A DNA stretch of 64,000 nucleotides, taken from contig NZ_CP136920.1 of the NCBI RefSeq assembly GCF_033100135.1, positions 3,157,001 through 3,221,000 on the forward strand, given 5' to 3'. This document shows positions 35,450-44,390 of the stretch, one piece after another. The first letter of the stretch is position 1, and every line of letters begins with the position of its first letter. The notes beneath the pieces are model-generated. The model searched no databases, was not told where the DNA came from, and saw only the letters and a list, made by a program, of their open reading frames with translations. Made by a program: the position numbers and the translations under genes. Origin of the DNA: Rubellicoccus peritrichatus. GTDB lineage: Bacteria > Verrucomicrobiota > Verrucomicrobiia > Opitutales > Cerasicoccaceae.

Positions 35450-35761
35450 ATGGCTGGAAATCTCACAAAGCGCGACATCGTCCTCGAAATCTACGAGAAG
35501 ACGAACTTCCCACAAAAGGAAGTTCGGGAGACCGTGCAATTAACTCTTGATGCTATTGCGAAGGCGCTGGCGGAGGGGCGAAATGTTGAGCTGCGTAACT
35601 TTGGCGTATTTGAAGTGCAAGTGCGCAAAAGCCGAATCGGCAGAAATCCGAATAAACCGGAGACGGATGTGGTAATTCCAACCCGTGCTGTGATCAAGTT
35701 CAAAGCGGGTAAAGAGCTCAAGGCTGATATGAAGAGCCTGGATCTGAACAATATCCAGTAG
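35450..35761 (+). CDS. HU/IHF-family DNA-bending protein
   Basis: This 103-residue protein has the full HU/IHF fold: LTKRDIVLEIYEKTNFPQKEVRETVQLTLDAI, then the GVF and the DNA-intercalating arm RKSRIGRNPNKPETDVVIP containing the RNP motif. The start is supported by AAGG about 9 bases before the ATG. It bends DNA as a dimer. IHF alpha, beta or HU cannot be distinguished from one gene. It sits just upstream of hisS on the same strand. Confidence 0.92.
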   Translation: MAGNLTKRDIVLEIYEKTNFPQKEVRETVQLTLDAIAKALAEGRNVELRNFGVFEVQVRKSRIGRNPNKPETDVVIPTRAVIKFKAGKELKADMKSLDLNNIQ

Positions 35762-35856
35762 TTGATTAATTCCTGGTAGAAGCTTCTTCTGTCTTCTCGC
35801 TTTTCACTCCCACTTTGTGGTTGCATTGCATTCTGCTGTGGATGGCATGTTGAGCC

Positions 35857-37176
35857 ATGTTTCAAACTCTGCCAGGATTTCGTGAATTTTATCCCGAGGA
35901 TTGTGCTCGCCGGAACTTTATCTTCTCCAAGTGGAGAGAAGCGGCGAAGACCTTTTGCTTTGAGGAGTTTGATGGTCCAGTATTGGAATCACTTGAGCTT
36001 CTAACTGCCAAGTCGGGGCCGGAAATTGCCAGTCAGCTGTTTAACTTCACTGATAAAGGCGGCCGCGAAGTCACCTTGAGGCCTGAATTGACACCAACGC
36101 TTGCCCGTATGGTTGGAGCCAAGGCGGGTAGTATTCGCCGTCCCGTCCGCTGGTTTGGTATCGCGGAGAATTTTCGTTATGAGAAACCTCAGAAGGGCCG
36201 CTTGCGCTCACACTATCAGCTTAATGCTGATATTCTTGGTGAAGCAGGGGTAGGAGCTGATGCCGAGATTATCGCTTTGCTCATTCACACGCTTTGTTCT
36301 TTTGGCCTCAGTGCCACCGACTTTGTCATCCGATTGAGCGATCGTAATCTCTGGTTGGCGCTATTGGAGTCCAAAGGGATTACAGGCGGTGCGGTGGTTC
36401 CCGTTCTATCAATTATTGATAAGCTGGAGCGCGATGATCCTGAGAGTGTCGTGAAAAAGCTGAACGAGGCAGGCGTCGAAGATGCCGACTCATTTTTTAA
36501 AGAAATCACCGCATTGGCAGAAATTCGCAGTCTTGAGGAGTTGGAAGCTTTTTTCAGTAGCCGTCAGGTTGAACAGGGCGAGTTTTCTGCATCAGGTAGA
36601 CTCGAATCCTGGAAGGCATTACTTGAGATTTTGAAAGCGAGTGGTGCCGAAGACTTTATCCGGGTCGACCTGGGGATCGTCCGTGGGCTTGCCTACTATA
36701 CCGGCTTTGTTTTTGAAGCATTTCAAACCAAAGGAAAGGCTCGGGCGCTTGCAGGCGGTGGGCGTTATGACCACCTGGTCGAAAAGTTGGGAGGGCAACC
36801 AATGCCAGCTGTTGGTTTTGGCATGGGTGACGTTACGTTGAATGACTTGCTTTTGGAGAAAAAAATTGAACCTCCAGCCGAAGGTCGTGCGGATATCTAT
36901 GTCGTGATTGGTGGAGCGGACCAGCGTCCAATGGCCTTGAAGACTGTCGCTAAACTCAGAAAAGCCGGTTTTCGTGTCGATTTTCCGATAAAAGATCAAG
37001 GCTTTGGAAAGCAGTTTAAAACAGCGGATCAGAGTGGGGCTAAATTTGCGCTTGTCGTTGGAGAACAGGAAGTTAAGGACAGAGGCGTGCGAGTTAAGAA
37101 CTTGAGTTCAGGTGAGGAGAGCTTCCTGACTGAAGAAAAAATTATCACTTTTCTTACAGGTTTTTTCAATTGTTAA
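35857..37176 (+). CDS. hisS: Histidyl-tRNA synthetase
   Basis: This 439-residue class II aminoacyl-tRNA synthetase charges tRNA-His. Motif 2 is seen as FRYEKPQKGRLRSHYQLNADILG, and the His-specific motifs as VRGLAYYTGFVFEAF and ALAGGGRYDHL. The C-terminal anticodon-binding domain (about 335-435, IYVVIGG ... KFALVVGEQEVKDRGVRVK) is present, so this is a full synthetase rather than the HisZ paralog of histidine synthesis. The gene follows the HU/IHF gene by 96 bp and could share its transcript. Confidence 0.93.
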   Translation: MFQTLPGFREFYPEDCARRNFIFSKWREAAKTFCFEEFDGPVLESLELLTAKSGPEIASQLFNFTDKGGREVTLRPELTPTLARMVGAKAGSIRRPVRWFGIAENFRYEKPQKGRLRSHYQLNADILGEAGVGADAEIIALLIHTLCSFGLSATDFVIRLSDRNLWLALLESKGITGGAVVPVLSIIDKLERDDPESVVKKLNEAGVEDADSFFKEITALAEIRSLEELEAFFSSRQVEQGEFSASGRLESWKALLEILKASGAEDFIRVDLGIVRGLAYYTGFVFEAFQTKGKARALAGGGRYDHLVEKLGGQPMPAVGFGMGDVTLNDLLLEKKIEPPAEGRADIYVVIGGADQRPMALKTVAKLRKAGFRVDFPIKDQGFGKQFKTADQSGAKFALVVGEQEVKDRGVRVKNLSSGEESFLTEEKIITFLTGFFNC

Positions 37177-37377
37177 AAAAGGATTAATCCTTCGGGAAAT
37201 AGGGTATTTACTTGATGTGGTTGGGTTATTTCTTCTAATCTTTCATCAGTATTTGATCGAATAATACAGGCATCTCGCCCGTGTTACATAGAAATTCTTT
37301 CATCCCGATGAGGAATATACACCCTATGGCTTATCTCTTAATTTACTGTATAATAAGACGAGAACATTCAATCAGTC

Positions 37378-37851
37378 ATGAAACTTAAGACCCTTCTTCT
37401 ATTAGCAATCCTTGGTGCAGCGGGTTATTACGCATATGGGTTTGCCGTGACGCAATACAACCAACCAGCTCTAGCTTATAAAAGGTATGCAGCGGCGTTG
37501 ATGGAAGGGGATCGAGCAAGAGCCAAGTCCCAGGCGGTTGATGATGAGGCTCTGGTTCCATTTCAATACCATGCTCAGCGAATGAGCCGCCTAGATGGTG
37601 AACAGCGTTTCGTTTGGTACACTTTCATTGATCAGCGTTTTTCTGAAGATGGGAATTCAGTTACGATGGTTGTTCGGCAGACCGTTCGGGTTGACCCTCC
37701 GGGATCAGATAGTTTTTTCGGAACTGAGATTCGTAAAGACCGCCATACGGTTACCTTGATAAAAGATCAGTCGGCTTGGAAAATCAAACGATTCGATGAC
37801 TCCGCAACCCAACTTGGCCATTCCGAGAAAGTTGCAGGAAGACAAGGCTAG
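37378..37851 (+). CDS. Membrane-anchored hypothetical protein, NTF2-like
   Basis: This 157-residue protein has an N-terminal signal anchor (LKTLLLLAILGAAGYYAYGFAV). The rest suggests a cone-shaped NTF2-like fold: an N-terminal helix (ALAYKRYAAALMEGDRARAKS) followed by alternating strands with a YTFIDQRF/VRQTVRVD pattern. The next gene encodes a protein of the same size and design, so the two probably arose by duplication or work together. The extracytoplasmic side is inferred from the anchor. The function is unknown. Confidence 0.6.
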   Translation: MKLKTLLLLAILGAAGYYAYGFAVTQYNQPALAYKRYAAALMEGDRARAKSQAVDDEALVPFQYHAQRMSRLDGEQRFVWYTFIDQRFSEDGNSVTMVVRQTVRVDPPGSDSFFGTEIRKDRHTVTLIKDQSAWKIKRFDDSATQLGHSEKVAGRQG

Positions 37852-37883
37852 CCAAACTGACTTCTGAGGTGATACATTAATTT

Positions 37884-38372
37884 GTGTCTAACATCCAAAA
37901 AGTCGGTGCTGCAGCAATTGTGGTTATTGCTGTTATTGCTTATTTTCTGATCGGCGGTGATGACGCTGAGTCTGCGATTAACAAGCGCCTTGATGAGCTG
38001 GAAGCGTTGGCTTCGAAAACGGGTAAGGAGTCACAGTTCGATATGCTGGGTAAAGCAAAGAAAGCTTCGGGGTATGTGGTTGAGCAGCCCTATCTTGAAC
38101 TGCTTCCTGGCTATGATATCGTTGGAGATCGCGATGCGTTGACGGGTATGCTGGTATCGCTTCGTGGGCGAGTCAGTACCGCGGATGTTGATTTTTCTGG
38201 AAGACAGATCTCTATTGGTGATTCAGGTAAAACCGCCTTAGTTAATGCAACAGTTAGTGCAAAAGCCGAGGGCTATGGTGACGGGAGGACACATCGATCC
38301 AAATATCGAATGGAATGGGTGGAGCAGAACGGCGACTGGCTTATTGCCAGAGTCGAATTGTTGGAGCGTTGA
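37884..38372 (+). CDS. Membrane-anchored hypothetical protein, NTF2-like (second of a pair)
   Basis: This 162-residue protein starts at GTG with a good GAGGTGAT Shine-Dalgarno at 37866-37873. One N-terminal transmembrane helix (about 6-24, VGAAAIVVIAVIAYFLIGG) precedes a domain with helices then a sheet ending KYRMEWVEQNGDWLIARVEL, matching NTF2-like families. It is 32 bp downstream of the preceding anchored protein, so they are co-transcribed. It has no catalytic signature. The pair is a candidate for a two-part periplasmic complex. Confidence 0.6.
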   Translation: MSNIQKVGAAAIVVIAVIAYFLIGGDDAESAINKRLDELEALASKTGKESQFDMLGKAKKASGYVVEQPYLELLPGYDIVGDRDALTGMLVSLRGRVSTADVDFSGRQISIGDSGKTALVNATVSAKAEGYGDGRTHRSKYRMEWVEQNGDWLIARVELLER

Positions 38373-38402
38373 TTTTCAAGGCAATCTGAGCAATTTACCT
38401 TC

Positions 38403-39518
38403 CTATGGTTTTCCAACCAGTGCTTCGGCATTACTGGCCCAACTGAGCTCTGCTGCTCGGGCTACGCCTGCTTTGCCAAGTCTTTGCCGCAGCTCCTGAT
38501 CTTCGACCAGCGATTGTATTGCTTTGGCCAGGTCGCGTCTGTCACGAGGACTCACAATAAGTCCTGTTTTTCCATGGCGAACAGCCTCTGGAATTCCACC
38601 ACTTCGGTTGGCAATCACTGGCAAACCAGTGGCTCCAGCTTCAATACAAACCATTCCAAACCCTTCCACACTTGGGCCGGCGCGGAGACTGGTTAAGGTA
38701 AAGATGTCAGCGGCTGCATAGGCTTCAGGTAATCGCTCATCCTCAATTGGTCCAGGAAACTCAATGCGGCAGGCTGATGTTTTGGCCATTTGTTTCAGTT
38801 TCTCCAGATAGTTTTTATCTGTAATCGGCCCGACGAAACTCAGGCAGATTTTTGACTTCACATCGGCTGGCAGGTGGTCCACTGCTTCGATCAAACAGTG
38901 TAGTCCTTTTCTGGGGTGGATTCTGCCCAATGACAAAACCGTGCAGGTATCTTTTTCAGGTTTTGCAGGTGATGTCGGTTGGAAGTCAGTTCTAAGGCCT
39001 CCTGAAACAATAACGGTTTTTGGTCCCAAAAAAGGATAGTATCGGAGCAGCAGCTTTTTCGTGAATCGGGAGACGACACCGATCTTATCTGCGTGATTGA
39101 GCAATGCTCCAAATAGTTCCCTTCGATAACGTAAACGGCAAAAACGAAGAATTTCCGAGCCATGTAGGACGACTGAGAACTTTCCAAAAGGCAGCTTGCC
39201 CATGGCATTGAGATACATTGCGGCAAGGATTGGTCCAGGCTCGGTCAGAATAACGGTCGATGATTCGAAGGGCCGTGCTTCTTGCATGATTTGCCACATC
39301 ATGGTTTTGCGGTCGCCCCAGCCTAGATTGCCCTTGATGCCAACTTTTCGAACTGCAAATGGAAAATCCTTATTTGTGAGCGCCTCATGCTCAGGAGCCC
39401 AGACCGTTGTTTCCCAGCCCAAATCACAAGCAGCGCGTGCTGTTTCTTCAGTATAAACTGCGATTCCACCTCGCTTGGGATAAAACTCGTGGGTAAGAAT
39501 GACCAGTTGGGAGCTCAT
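38403..39518 (-). CDS. GT4-family glycosyltransferase
   Basis: This protein of about 371 residues (from the ATG at 39518, MSSQLVILTHEFYPKRGGIAVYTEET) is a GT-B retaining glycosyltransferase. The N-terminal GG motif (PKRGGIAVY) and C-terminal EAGATGLPVIANRSGGIPEAV identify family 4. The region LSLGRIHPRKGLHCLIEAV carries the sugar-nucleotide-binding lysine and arginine. A longer ORF to 39611 would collide with the divergent SDR gene and adds no conserved sequence. It probably assembles lipopolysaccharide or exopolysaccharide; the sugar is unknown. It converges with the NTF2-like pair. Confidence 0.88.
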   Translation of the reverse strand: MSSQLVILTHEFYPKRGGIAVYTEETARAACDLGWETTVWAPEHEALTNKDFPFAVRKVGIKGNLGWGDRKTMMWQIMQEARPFESSTVILTEPGPILAAMYLNAMGKLPFGKFSVVLHGSEILRFCRLRYRRELFGALLNHADKIGVVSRFTKKLLLRYYPFLGPKTVIVSGGLRTDFQPTSPAKPEKDTCTVLSLGRIHPRKGLHCLIEAVDHLPADVKSKICLSFVGPITDKNYLEKLKQMAKTSACRIEFPGPIEDERLPEAYAAADIFTLTSLRAGPSVEGFGMVCIEAGATGLPVIANRSGGIPEAVRHGKTGLIVSPRDRRDLAKAIQSLVEDQELRQRLGKAGVARAAELSWASNAEALVGKP

Positions 39519-39605
39519 CGATGTTTTCAGGTTTCGGAATGTTGTCTTGATTGGGGTATACATCGCCGTTGACCCAAGTGCCCAGCATTGTGAAAGTGAC
39601 AGTAA

Positions 39606-40418
39606 ATGCAACCAATCTCGAAAAGCTATCCAAAGGCACTGGTTACGGGTGCCAGCAGTGGGCTCGGCAAGGCTTTTGCCGATATGTTACTGGCTGAAGG
39701 CGTTGAAGTCTGGGGTACCAGCCGGGATGCATCTCGTATCGAGAAGAAAGAGGGGATGCATGCACTTTCGCTCGATCTGGCCGACCCTGAATCGGTTCAG
39801 GCTTTTATGCGGGATAATGTCGAGATCCTGGACCAGGTGGATCTGTTCATCAATAACGCCGGAGCCGGTGTCTTTTCGAGTTTCTTTGAAATGCATCCAC
39901 AGGACATTGGTGAGCAGATCAAGGTTCTTATGCATGGGCCAATTGCGCTTTGCCACAGGGTTTTACCAAGCATGTTGAGTCGCGAGAAAGGAGCGATTGT
40001 CAATGTGGCATCGTTGGCGGCCGACTTTCCGCTTCCGTGGTTCAGCATTTATTCATCCTGCAAGGCCGGCCTTTCTCAATTCAGTCGTGCATTGGCCATC
40101 GAATTGATGGAAACCGATGTGGCTGTGATCGATTTGCAACCCGGCGATTTCAAGACAGGTTTTAATCACGCTGCCAAAAAGCCCGAGCACATGGACGAAG
40201 ATGAGCGGAAGTTATGGACCCGCATTGAATATACTTTTACTCACGGGCCGGAACCAGAAAAGGCCGCACGGGATCTCCGCAAAGCGTTGCTAAAAGGAAA
40301 AAGTTCTGTTGTCAGAACCGGTAACTTCTTTCAGGCCACTTTGGCTCCGCTTTTTGCACGTCTTGTTCCCTGGTCGCTCACTTCCTGGTCAGTTCGCAAG
40401 TACTTTGGTCTTCGTTAG
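39606..40418 (+). CDS. SDR-family oxidoreductase
   Basis: This 270-residue short-chain dehydrogenase/reductase has the NAD(P)-binding motif ALVTGASSGLGKAF, NNAGAG, and the catalytic Ser-Tyr-Lys in NVASLAADFPLPWFSIYSSCKAGLSQF. PGDFKTGF follows in the substrate loop. The substrate is unknown; genes on either side encode glycosyltransferases, so a nucleotide-sugar or lipid substrate is possible but not shown. It lies divergent from the GT4 gene. Confidence 0.88.
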   Translation: MQPISKSYPKALVTGASSGLGKAFADMLLAEGVEVWGTSRDASRIEKKEGMHALSLDLADPESVQAFMRDNVEILDQVDLFINNAGAGVFSSFFEMHPQDIGEQIKVLMHGPIALCHRVLPSMLSREKGAIVNVASLAADFPLPWFSIYSSCKAGLSQFSRALAIELMETDVAVIDLQPGDFKTGFNHAAKKPEHMDEDERKLWTRIEYTFTHGPEPEKAARDLRKALLKGKSSVVRTGNFFQATLAPLFARLVPWSLTSWSVRKYFGLR

Positions 40419-40468
40419 TATGGTCACAGCTAAGTAATCTATGAGACTTTATTTGAGAATATTTGAAG

Positions 40469-40534
40469 GTAGGGCGCAGTCTCCAGACAAGCCGCCAAGA
40501 GTTATGTTCGGCTTGTCTGGAGACTGCGCCCTAC
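40469..40534. repeat. Perfect 26-bp inverted repeat with 14-base loop
   Basis: The arms 40469-40494 and 40509-40534 are exact reverse complements over 26 bp, with core GGCGCAGTCTCCAGACAAGCC, separated by 14 bases. Such a long perfect stem would be very stable as RNA or a cruciform. It sits between convergent-free intergenic ends of the SDR gene and the next glycosyltransferase gene. It resembles the twin-hairpin at 33460 in type but not in sequence, and may be a MITE or a terminator-like repeat. The adjacent bases 40559-40592 carry a CTTCT-rich repeat. Confidence 0.88.
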
Positions 40535-40608
40535 CCAAATGCAGTTCACAAACTAAGTCCCTGACTTCTCACTTCTGTTTGCTTCCTTCTGCCTGATTTC
40601 CAATCACC

Positions 40609-41694
40609 ATGCGCATTGCCATTGTTCAGGATTATCTTCGAGGTGGTGGAACCGAAAAGCATTCGATCCTCTTAGCTAATTTTTTTCATGAGCGGGATTA
40701 TGAAGTCGTTCTGATGCGTTTTCGGCCGGGTGGTGCACTTGAGTCTAGATTAAAAGCTCCTTCGATTGTTTTGCAGCCGTTTGATACGCGCCTCAATTTT
40801 CTCGCTCCTGGCCTTTTCAAGCAACTGATTCAATGGAAGCCGGATGTTGTTTTGTGCATGGGGCATGAGGCGAACTTGCGCGTGGCAGCTATTAAACGGC
40901 GCCTGCCTGGTATTCCTGTTGTCGGGACATTGCGTTCGGGTAAACCATTAACCAGACGCTTGTTCCTGTCTGCCAAGGCGGCAGATGCGGTTGTCGCAAA
41001 TTCCAACTGGGCCAGTCAGCGTGCCCAGAAGAAAGGCATCACGGCTGCGAAGCTCCACTTAATCAATAATCTGCTCGGCTTCAATATTGCCGAGCTGGCT
41101 CCTCAGGGAGCAGGAGCAGATATTCGACGTGAGTTTGATACAAAAGACGATGATGCTGTTCTGATAAATGTCGCTGGATTCCGTCGAAAAAAAGGTCAGG
41201 CCGAGCTGCTGGCGATGTTATCTCCGATCCTGAACCTGGGTGGTGTTGTCCTTTGGCTGGTGGGGGATGGCCCGGAGTTAGAGCGATGCCGGAAATTGGC
41301 GATCGTTCTGGGGGTTGCTGGAGCTGTCCGTTTTACAGGTCGTCGGGATGATGTATTTGAGTTATTGAAAGCGGCAGATATCTGTGTGCACGCATCACGA
41401 ACAGAATCGCAGCCCAATGCCCTGATTGAAGCTCAATCTGCGGGATTGCCAGTTGTTGCCCTGGATATCGCTGGTGTCGGAGAAGCCTTTCAGCACGGAC
41501 ATTCTGGCGTTCTGATTAAGAGTAATGACACTGCTGGTTTTCTGGAGGCAGTGACTATGCTCATTCGTGATCCTAAAGTACGGGATTCCTATGGGAGAGC
41601 AGGGCGCGAGTTTGCGCTCGCTAAATTTGATGATGGGCGAAATTCACTTGCCTATGTCGAGTTGTTTGAAGAACTCGTTGGGCCGGAATTATAA
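40609..41694 (+). CDS. GT4-family glycosyltransferase
   Basis: This 361-residue GT-B glycosyltransferase begins MRIAIVQDYLRGGGTEKHSILLAN and carries the C-terminal motif HASRTESQPNALIEAQSAGLPVVALDIAGVGEAF, with GFRRKKGQAELLAML supplying the nucleotide-binding segment. It is 19 bp upstream of an ABC-2 transporter permease of the polysaccharide exporter type, so the two are probably one transcription unit for making and exporting a glycan. The transferred sugar is not decidable. Confidence 0.88.
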   Translation: MRIAIVQDYLRGGGTEKHSILLANFFHERDYEVVLMRFRPGGALESRLKAPSIVLQPFDTRLNFLAPGLFKQLIQWKPDVVLCMGHEANLRVAAIKRRLPGIPVVGTLRSGKPLTRRLFLSAKAADAVVANSNWASQRAQKKGITAAKLHLINNLLGFNIAELAPQGAGADIRREFDTKDDDAVLINVAGFRRKKGQAELLAMLSPILNLGGVVLWLVGDGPELERCRKLAIVLGVAGAVRFTGRRDDVFELLKAADICVHASRTESQPNALIEAQSAGLPVVALDIAGVGEAFQHGHSGVLIKSNDTAGFLEAVTMLIRDPKVRDSYGRAGREFALAKFDDGRNSLAYVELFEELVGPEL

Positions 41695-41713
41695 ATGACG
41701 CACTGAAATTTTC

Positions 41714-42556
41714 ATGGAGCAAAGATCCTTTCTGCATTTCTTGAATCCGCTTAGCCTGTTTGGTTTACTAATCAAGCAGCGGGACCTTGTCTGGCAATTG
41801 ACACGTCGGAATATCGCACAGGAAGTAAAAGGGAGTTATCTTGGGATTCTTTGGACTTTGCTGAATCCACTCCTGGAACTCGCAGTTTATGCTGTGGTTT
41901 TCGGCCTGATATTTGGTGCTCGGTTTGAGGAAAGTCCCAATCCAGGTAAGGTTGATTATGTGCTTGGGCTTTTTCTGGGGCTTACGCTTTACAGCCTGAT
42001 TGCGGATATGCTCGGGATTGCTCCCAGGTTGATTTTGGGAAATCCCAACTACGTCAAGAAAGTCGTTTTCCCACTCGAGGTTTTGCCTGCGTCGGCAACT
42101 GGTGCGGCAATATATCGTTTTTTAGTAACACTTGCTCTTCTCTTGATTGGCACATTTTTCATTGGAGAAGGACTGACATGGAAAGCCTTGTTGTTCCCGG
42201 TGGTTGCATTTCCAGTGGTATTGATCGCTTTGGGATTCACCTTTTTTGCATCCAGTCTGGGCGTGTTTTTTCGTGACCTCGCTCAAATTACCAATGTTCT
42301 TTCGAAGATCCTGCTATACGCTAGTGGAGTTTTTTATGCGGCGATTAAGGTGAAAGAGCATGCTCCAGGCATCTGGACATGGTTGCAGTGGAATCCGATT
42401 CTATTGTCGATTGAGTCATGTCGCCGCGTTTTGCTATGGGATTTATCACCGGACCCTTGGCACGTTGCCTATTCCTGGATCTTCGGATTGGTCCTTTGCC
42501 TAATCGGCTATGCCTGTTTCGAAAAGCTGCGTCCCAGCTTCGCTGATGTGTTATAA
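41714..42556 (+). CDS. ABC-2 type polysaccharide export permease (Wzm/KpsM-like)
   Basis: This 280-residue integral membrane protein has six or so hydrophobic segments. It starts FLHFLNPLSLFGLLIKQRDLVWQLTRRNIAQEVKGSYLGILWTLLNPLLELAVYAVVF, the conserved beginning of the Wzm/TagG/KpsM permeases. The typical ABC-2 pattern of six TM helices is compatible. No ATP-binding partner is adjacent: downstream comes a terminator and an opposite-strand lipoprotein gene. The ATPase may be elsewhere. It is co-directional with a glycosyltransferase and likely exports a lipid-linked glycan. Confidence 0.88.
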   Translation: MEQRSFLHFLNPLSLFGLLIKQRDLVWQLTRRNIAQEVKGSYLGILWTLLNPLLELAVYAVVFGLIFGARFEESPNPGKVDYVLGLFLGLTLYSLIADMLGIAPRLILGNPNYVKKVVFPLEVLPASATGAAIYRFLVTLALLLIGTFFIGEGLTWKALLFPVVAFPVVLIALGFTFFASSLGVFFRDLAQITNVLSKILLYASGVFYAAIKVKEHAPGIWTWLQWNPILLSIESCRRVLLWDLSPDPWHVAYSWIFGLVLCLIGYACFEKLRPSFADVL

Positions 42557-42558
42557 GC

Positions 42559-42595
42559 AAAAAATGCCTCACTTAAAGAATGAGGCATTTCTGAA
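42559..42595 (-). terminator. Bidirectional-looking intrinsic terminator
   Basis: AAATGCCTCA (42562-42571) and TGAGGCATTT (42581-42590) form a 10-bp stem around a 9-base loop. On the minus strand it is followed by six T residues, so it ends the lipoprotein gene at 42604. On the plus strand the tail is weaker (TTTCT) but may still help end the export gene. Confidence 0.82.
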
Positions 42596-42603
42596 ATGAG
42601 CTT

Positions 42604-42819
42604 TTACTTTGCGCTGAGAATTTTCTTCTTCTGTCGCTCAAACTCCCTGTCGCTGATTACGCCTTGCTGATGAGCTTTTTGGAGATCCATCAGTTCTTGG
42701 CCGGTTGTGGTGGTTCGAGTTTCCTGGACTGTGTTGCTTTTGGCACCACCACCGCCGCAGCCGACAAGTGCAAATGGGAGAAAACAGGCGAGAAGTATAG
42801 CGAAAGATGCGTTTTTCAT
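42604..42819 (-). CDS. Small SHOCT-domain lipoprotein
   Basis: From the ATG at 42819 the 71-residue product starts MKNASFAILLACFLPFALVGC, a lipoprotein signal with lipobox LVGC. After a Gly and Thr-rich linker it ends in a SHOCT domain (QELMDLQKAHQQGVISDREFERQKKKIL). SHOCT is a short helical domain found near the C-terminus of many envelope proteins; its role is unclear. A longer ORF to 42858 adds MQNTNFMGSLTIT, which lacks the lipoprotein signal pattern, so the shorter start is preferred. Confidence 0.8.
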   Translation of the reverse strand: MKNASFAILLACFLPFALVGCGGGGAKSNTVQETRTTTTGQELMDLQKAHQQGVISDREFERQKKKILSAK

Positions 42820-42976
42820 AGTAATTGTTAAAGAACCCATGAAATTAGTGTTCTGCAAGCCATTTTAGCCCTAGGGTGTTTGGACTAGAATTATGATGAT
42901 TCATGCATTGTTAGAGCGGCAAACAGGCGATCGGCTCTGGAATTCGGTATTATCGATGATCGACCGTTGACCAAGC

Positions 42977-43006
42977 TTGACACGCGCTTCGCAGGAGGCT
43001 TATTTC
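42977..43006 (+). promoter_or_regulatory. Candidate promoter of the nusA operon
   Basis: TTGACA (42977-42982) matches the -35 consensus exactly. A TATTTC hexamer, a partial -10 match, lies 18 bp further at 43001-43006. Transcription would begin near 43012, and the first gene, nusA, starts at 43087. The -10 is weak, so the call is tentative. Confidence 0.35.
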
Positions 43007-43037
43007 TAACGGTTTTCCACACAATCCAACTTTCCGG

Positions 43038-43067
43038 ATAGTGGGTCTTCGACCCGCTATTTTTTTT
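43038..43067 (+). terminator. Intrinsic terminator or attenuator in the nusA leader
   Basis: ATAGTGGGTC (43038-43047) pairs with GACCCGCTAT (43051-43060), one G-T pair, around TTC, then eight T residues. It lies between the candidate promoter and the nusA ATG at 43087, so it either ends an upstream RNA or attenuates the operon. Confidence 0.85.
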
Positions 43068-43086
43068 CAACCAATCCAAGCACCTA

Positions 43087-44328
43087 ATGAGTTCCGAAAT
43101 TCTGTCCGTTCTCGAATACATGGAGAAAGAGAAGGGAATCAGTCGTGATGACATGATTGCCACGATTTCTTCTGCTATTCGCAACGCCGCGTTGAAAGGC
43201 ATCAACGCAGGCCAGGAACTGAAAGTCGAAATCAACCCGAAGAATGGCGCGCTTCAGGCGTGGTCCATTATGCACGTGGTTGATTCTGTGGCTGAACCTG
43301 CAACTGAGATCCACATCGAGAAGGCACATCTTTATAACAAAGAAGCCAAAGTCGGCGATTACATCGAAAAAGAAATCGATCCCGCATATCTTGGTCGAAT
43401 TGCTGCGCAAACAGCGCGGCAGGCCATCATGCAGCGTATCCGTCAGTTTGAAAAAGAGCGCATATACGACGATTATAAAGATTCTGTCGGTGATATTGTC
43501 ACCGGTACCGTTCGCCGTCGCGAACGTGGCGACCTGATTGTCGATTTAGGAAAAGCAGAAGCGATTCTGCCACCACGTGAGCGTGTCCCAGGTGAAGATT
43601 ATGCTCCCAACGAGCGTATTCGATGCCTTCTTGTTGGCATTGAAACCACACCACGTGGTCCAGAGCTGATTCTTAGTCGGTCATCGATCAACTTCGTTCG
43701 CCGCTTGTTCGAGCTCGAAGTTACAGAAATCGCGGATGGCACAGTTTCTCTTCAAGGGATGGCCCGTGAACCTGGATACCGAACCAAGGTTGCGGTCGAT
43801 ACCAGCGACCCGAAAGTCGACCCGGTTGGCGCCTGCGTGGGAGCCCGTGGCGCCCGTGTAAAGAGCATCGTCCGTGAGCTTGGTGGGGAAAAGATCGATA
43901 TTATTCGTTACTATCAAGATCCTCAGGAAATGCTGGAAGAGGCGATCAAGCCGGCAATTCCACGCAATATCCGTATCGACGAGTCCCAGCGTCGTATTTA
44001 TTTTGAAGTTTCCGAAGATGACTTGTCGGTGGCCATTGGCCGTCGTGGGCAGAATGCCAAACTGACTTCACGTCTGCTTGGCTGGCGCCTCGACATCGGC
44101 AAGGAAAAGCAGGTTGCTCATGGTTTTGATGATCGTCGTGAGGCGGCTATTCGAACCCTGCAGGACCGCCTTGGTATTTCAGTTGAAAAATCTGCCATGT
44201 TGGTGGACAGCGGTTTGGCTTCCGTCGAAGTATTCGAAGGAGTTGAAGCAGCTGATCTAATCGATATGGGCCTCTCAGAAGAAGAGGCTGCCACCGTAAT
44301 TGAAAAGGTTTCCGAAGCGCGGGCCTGA
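43087..44328 (+). CDS. nusA: Transcription termination/antitermination factor NusA
   Basis: This 413-residue protein is an N-terminal RNAP-binding domain (1-125), an S1 domain (about 130-200), KH1/KH2 (about 205-345; [28 protein letters not shown], then [23 protein letters not shown]) and one HhH-like C-terminal repeat ([18 protein letters not shown] ... [13 protein letters not shown]). It regulates pausing, termination and antitermination by RNA polymerase. It is first in nusA-infB-rbfA-nrnA-truB-ribF. The intrinsic hairpin in its leader suggests autoregulation, which is typical for this gene in other bacteria. rimP is not directly upstream, unlike in many genomes. Confidence 0.95.
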   Translation: MSSEILSVLEYMEKEKGISRDDMIATISSAIRNAALKGINAGQELKVEINPKNGALQAWSIMHVVDSVAEPATEIHIEKAHLYNKEAKVGDYIEKEIDPAYLGRIAAQTARQAIMQRIRQFEKERIYDDYKDSVGDIVTGTVRRRERGDLIVDLGKAEAILPPRERVPGEDYAPNERIRCLLVGIETTPRGPELILSRSSINFVRRLFELEVTEIADGTVSLQGMAREPGYRTKVAVDTSDPKVDPVGACVGARGARVKSIVRELGGEKIDIIRYYQDPQEMLEEAIKPAIPRNIRIDESQRRIYFEVSEDDLSVAIGRRGQNAKLTSRLLGWRLDIGKEKQVAHGFDDRREAAIRTLQDRLGISVEKSAMLVDSGLASVEVFEGVEAADLIDMGLSEEEAATVIEKVSEARA

Positions 44329-44390
44329 GACCTTTGAAAAAGATAAGTATTCAAAAAGTATATTAGCCCGCCTATTCTGAAAATATTTAT

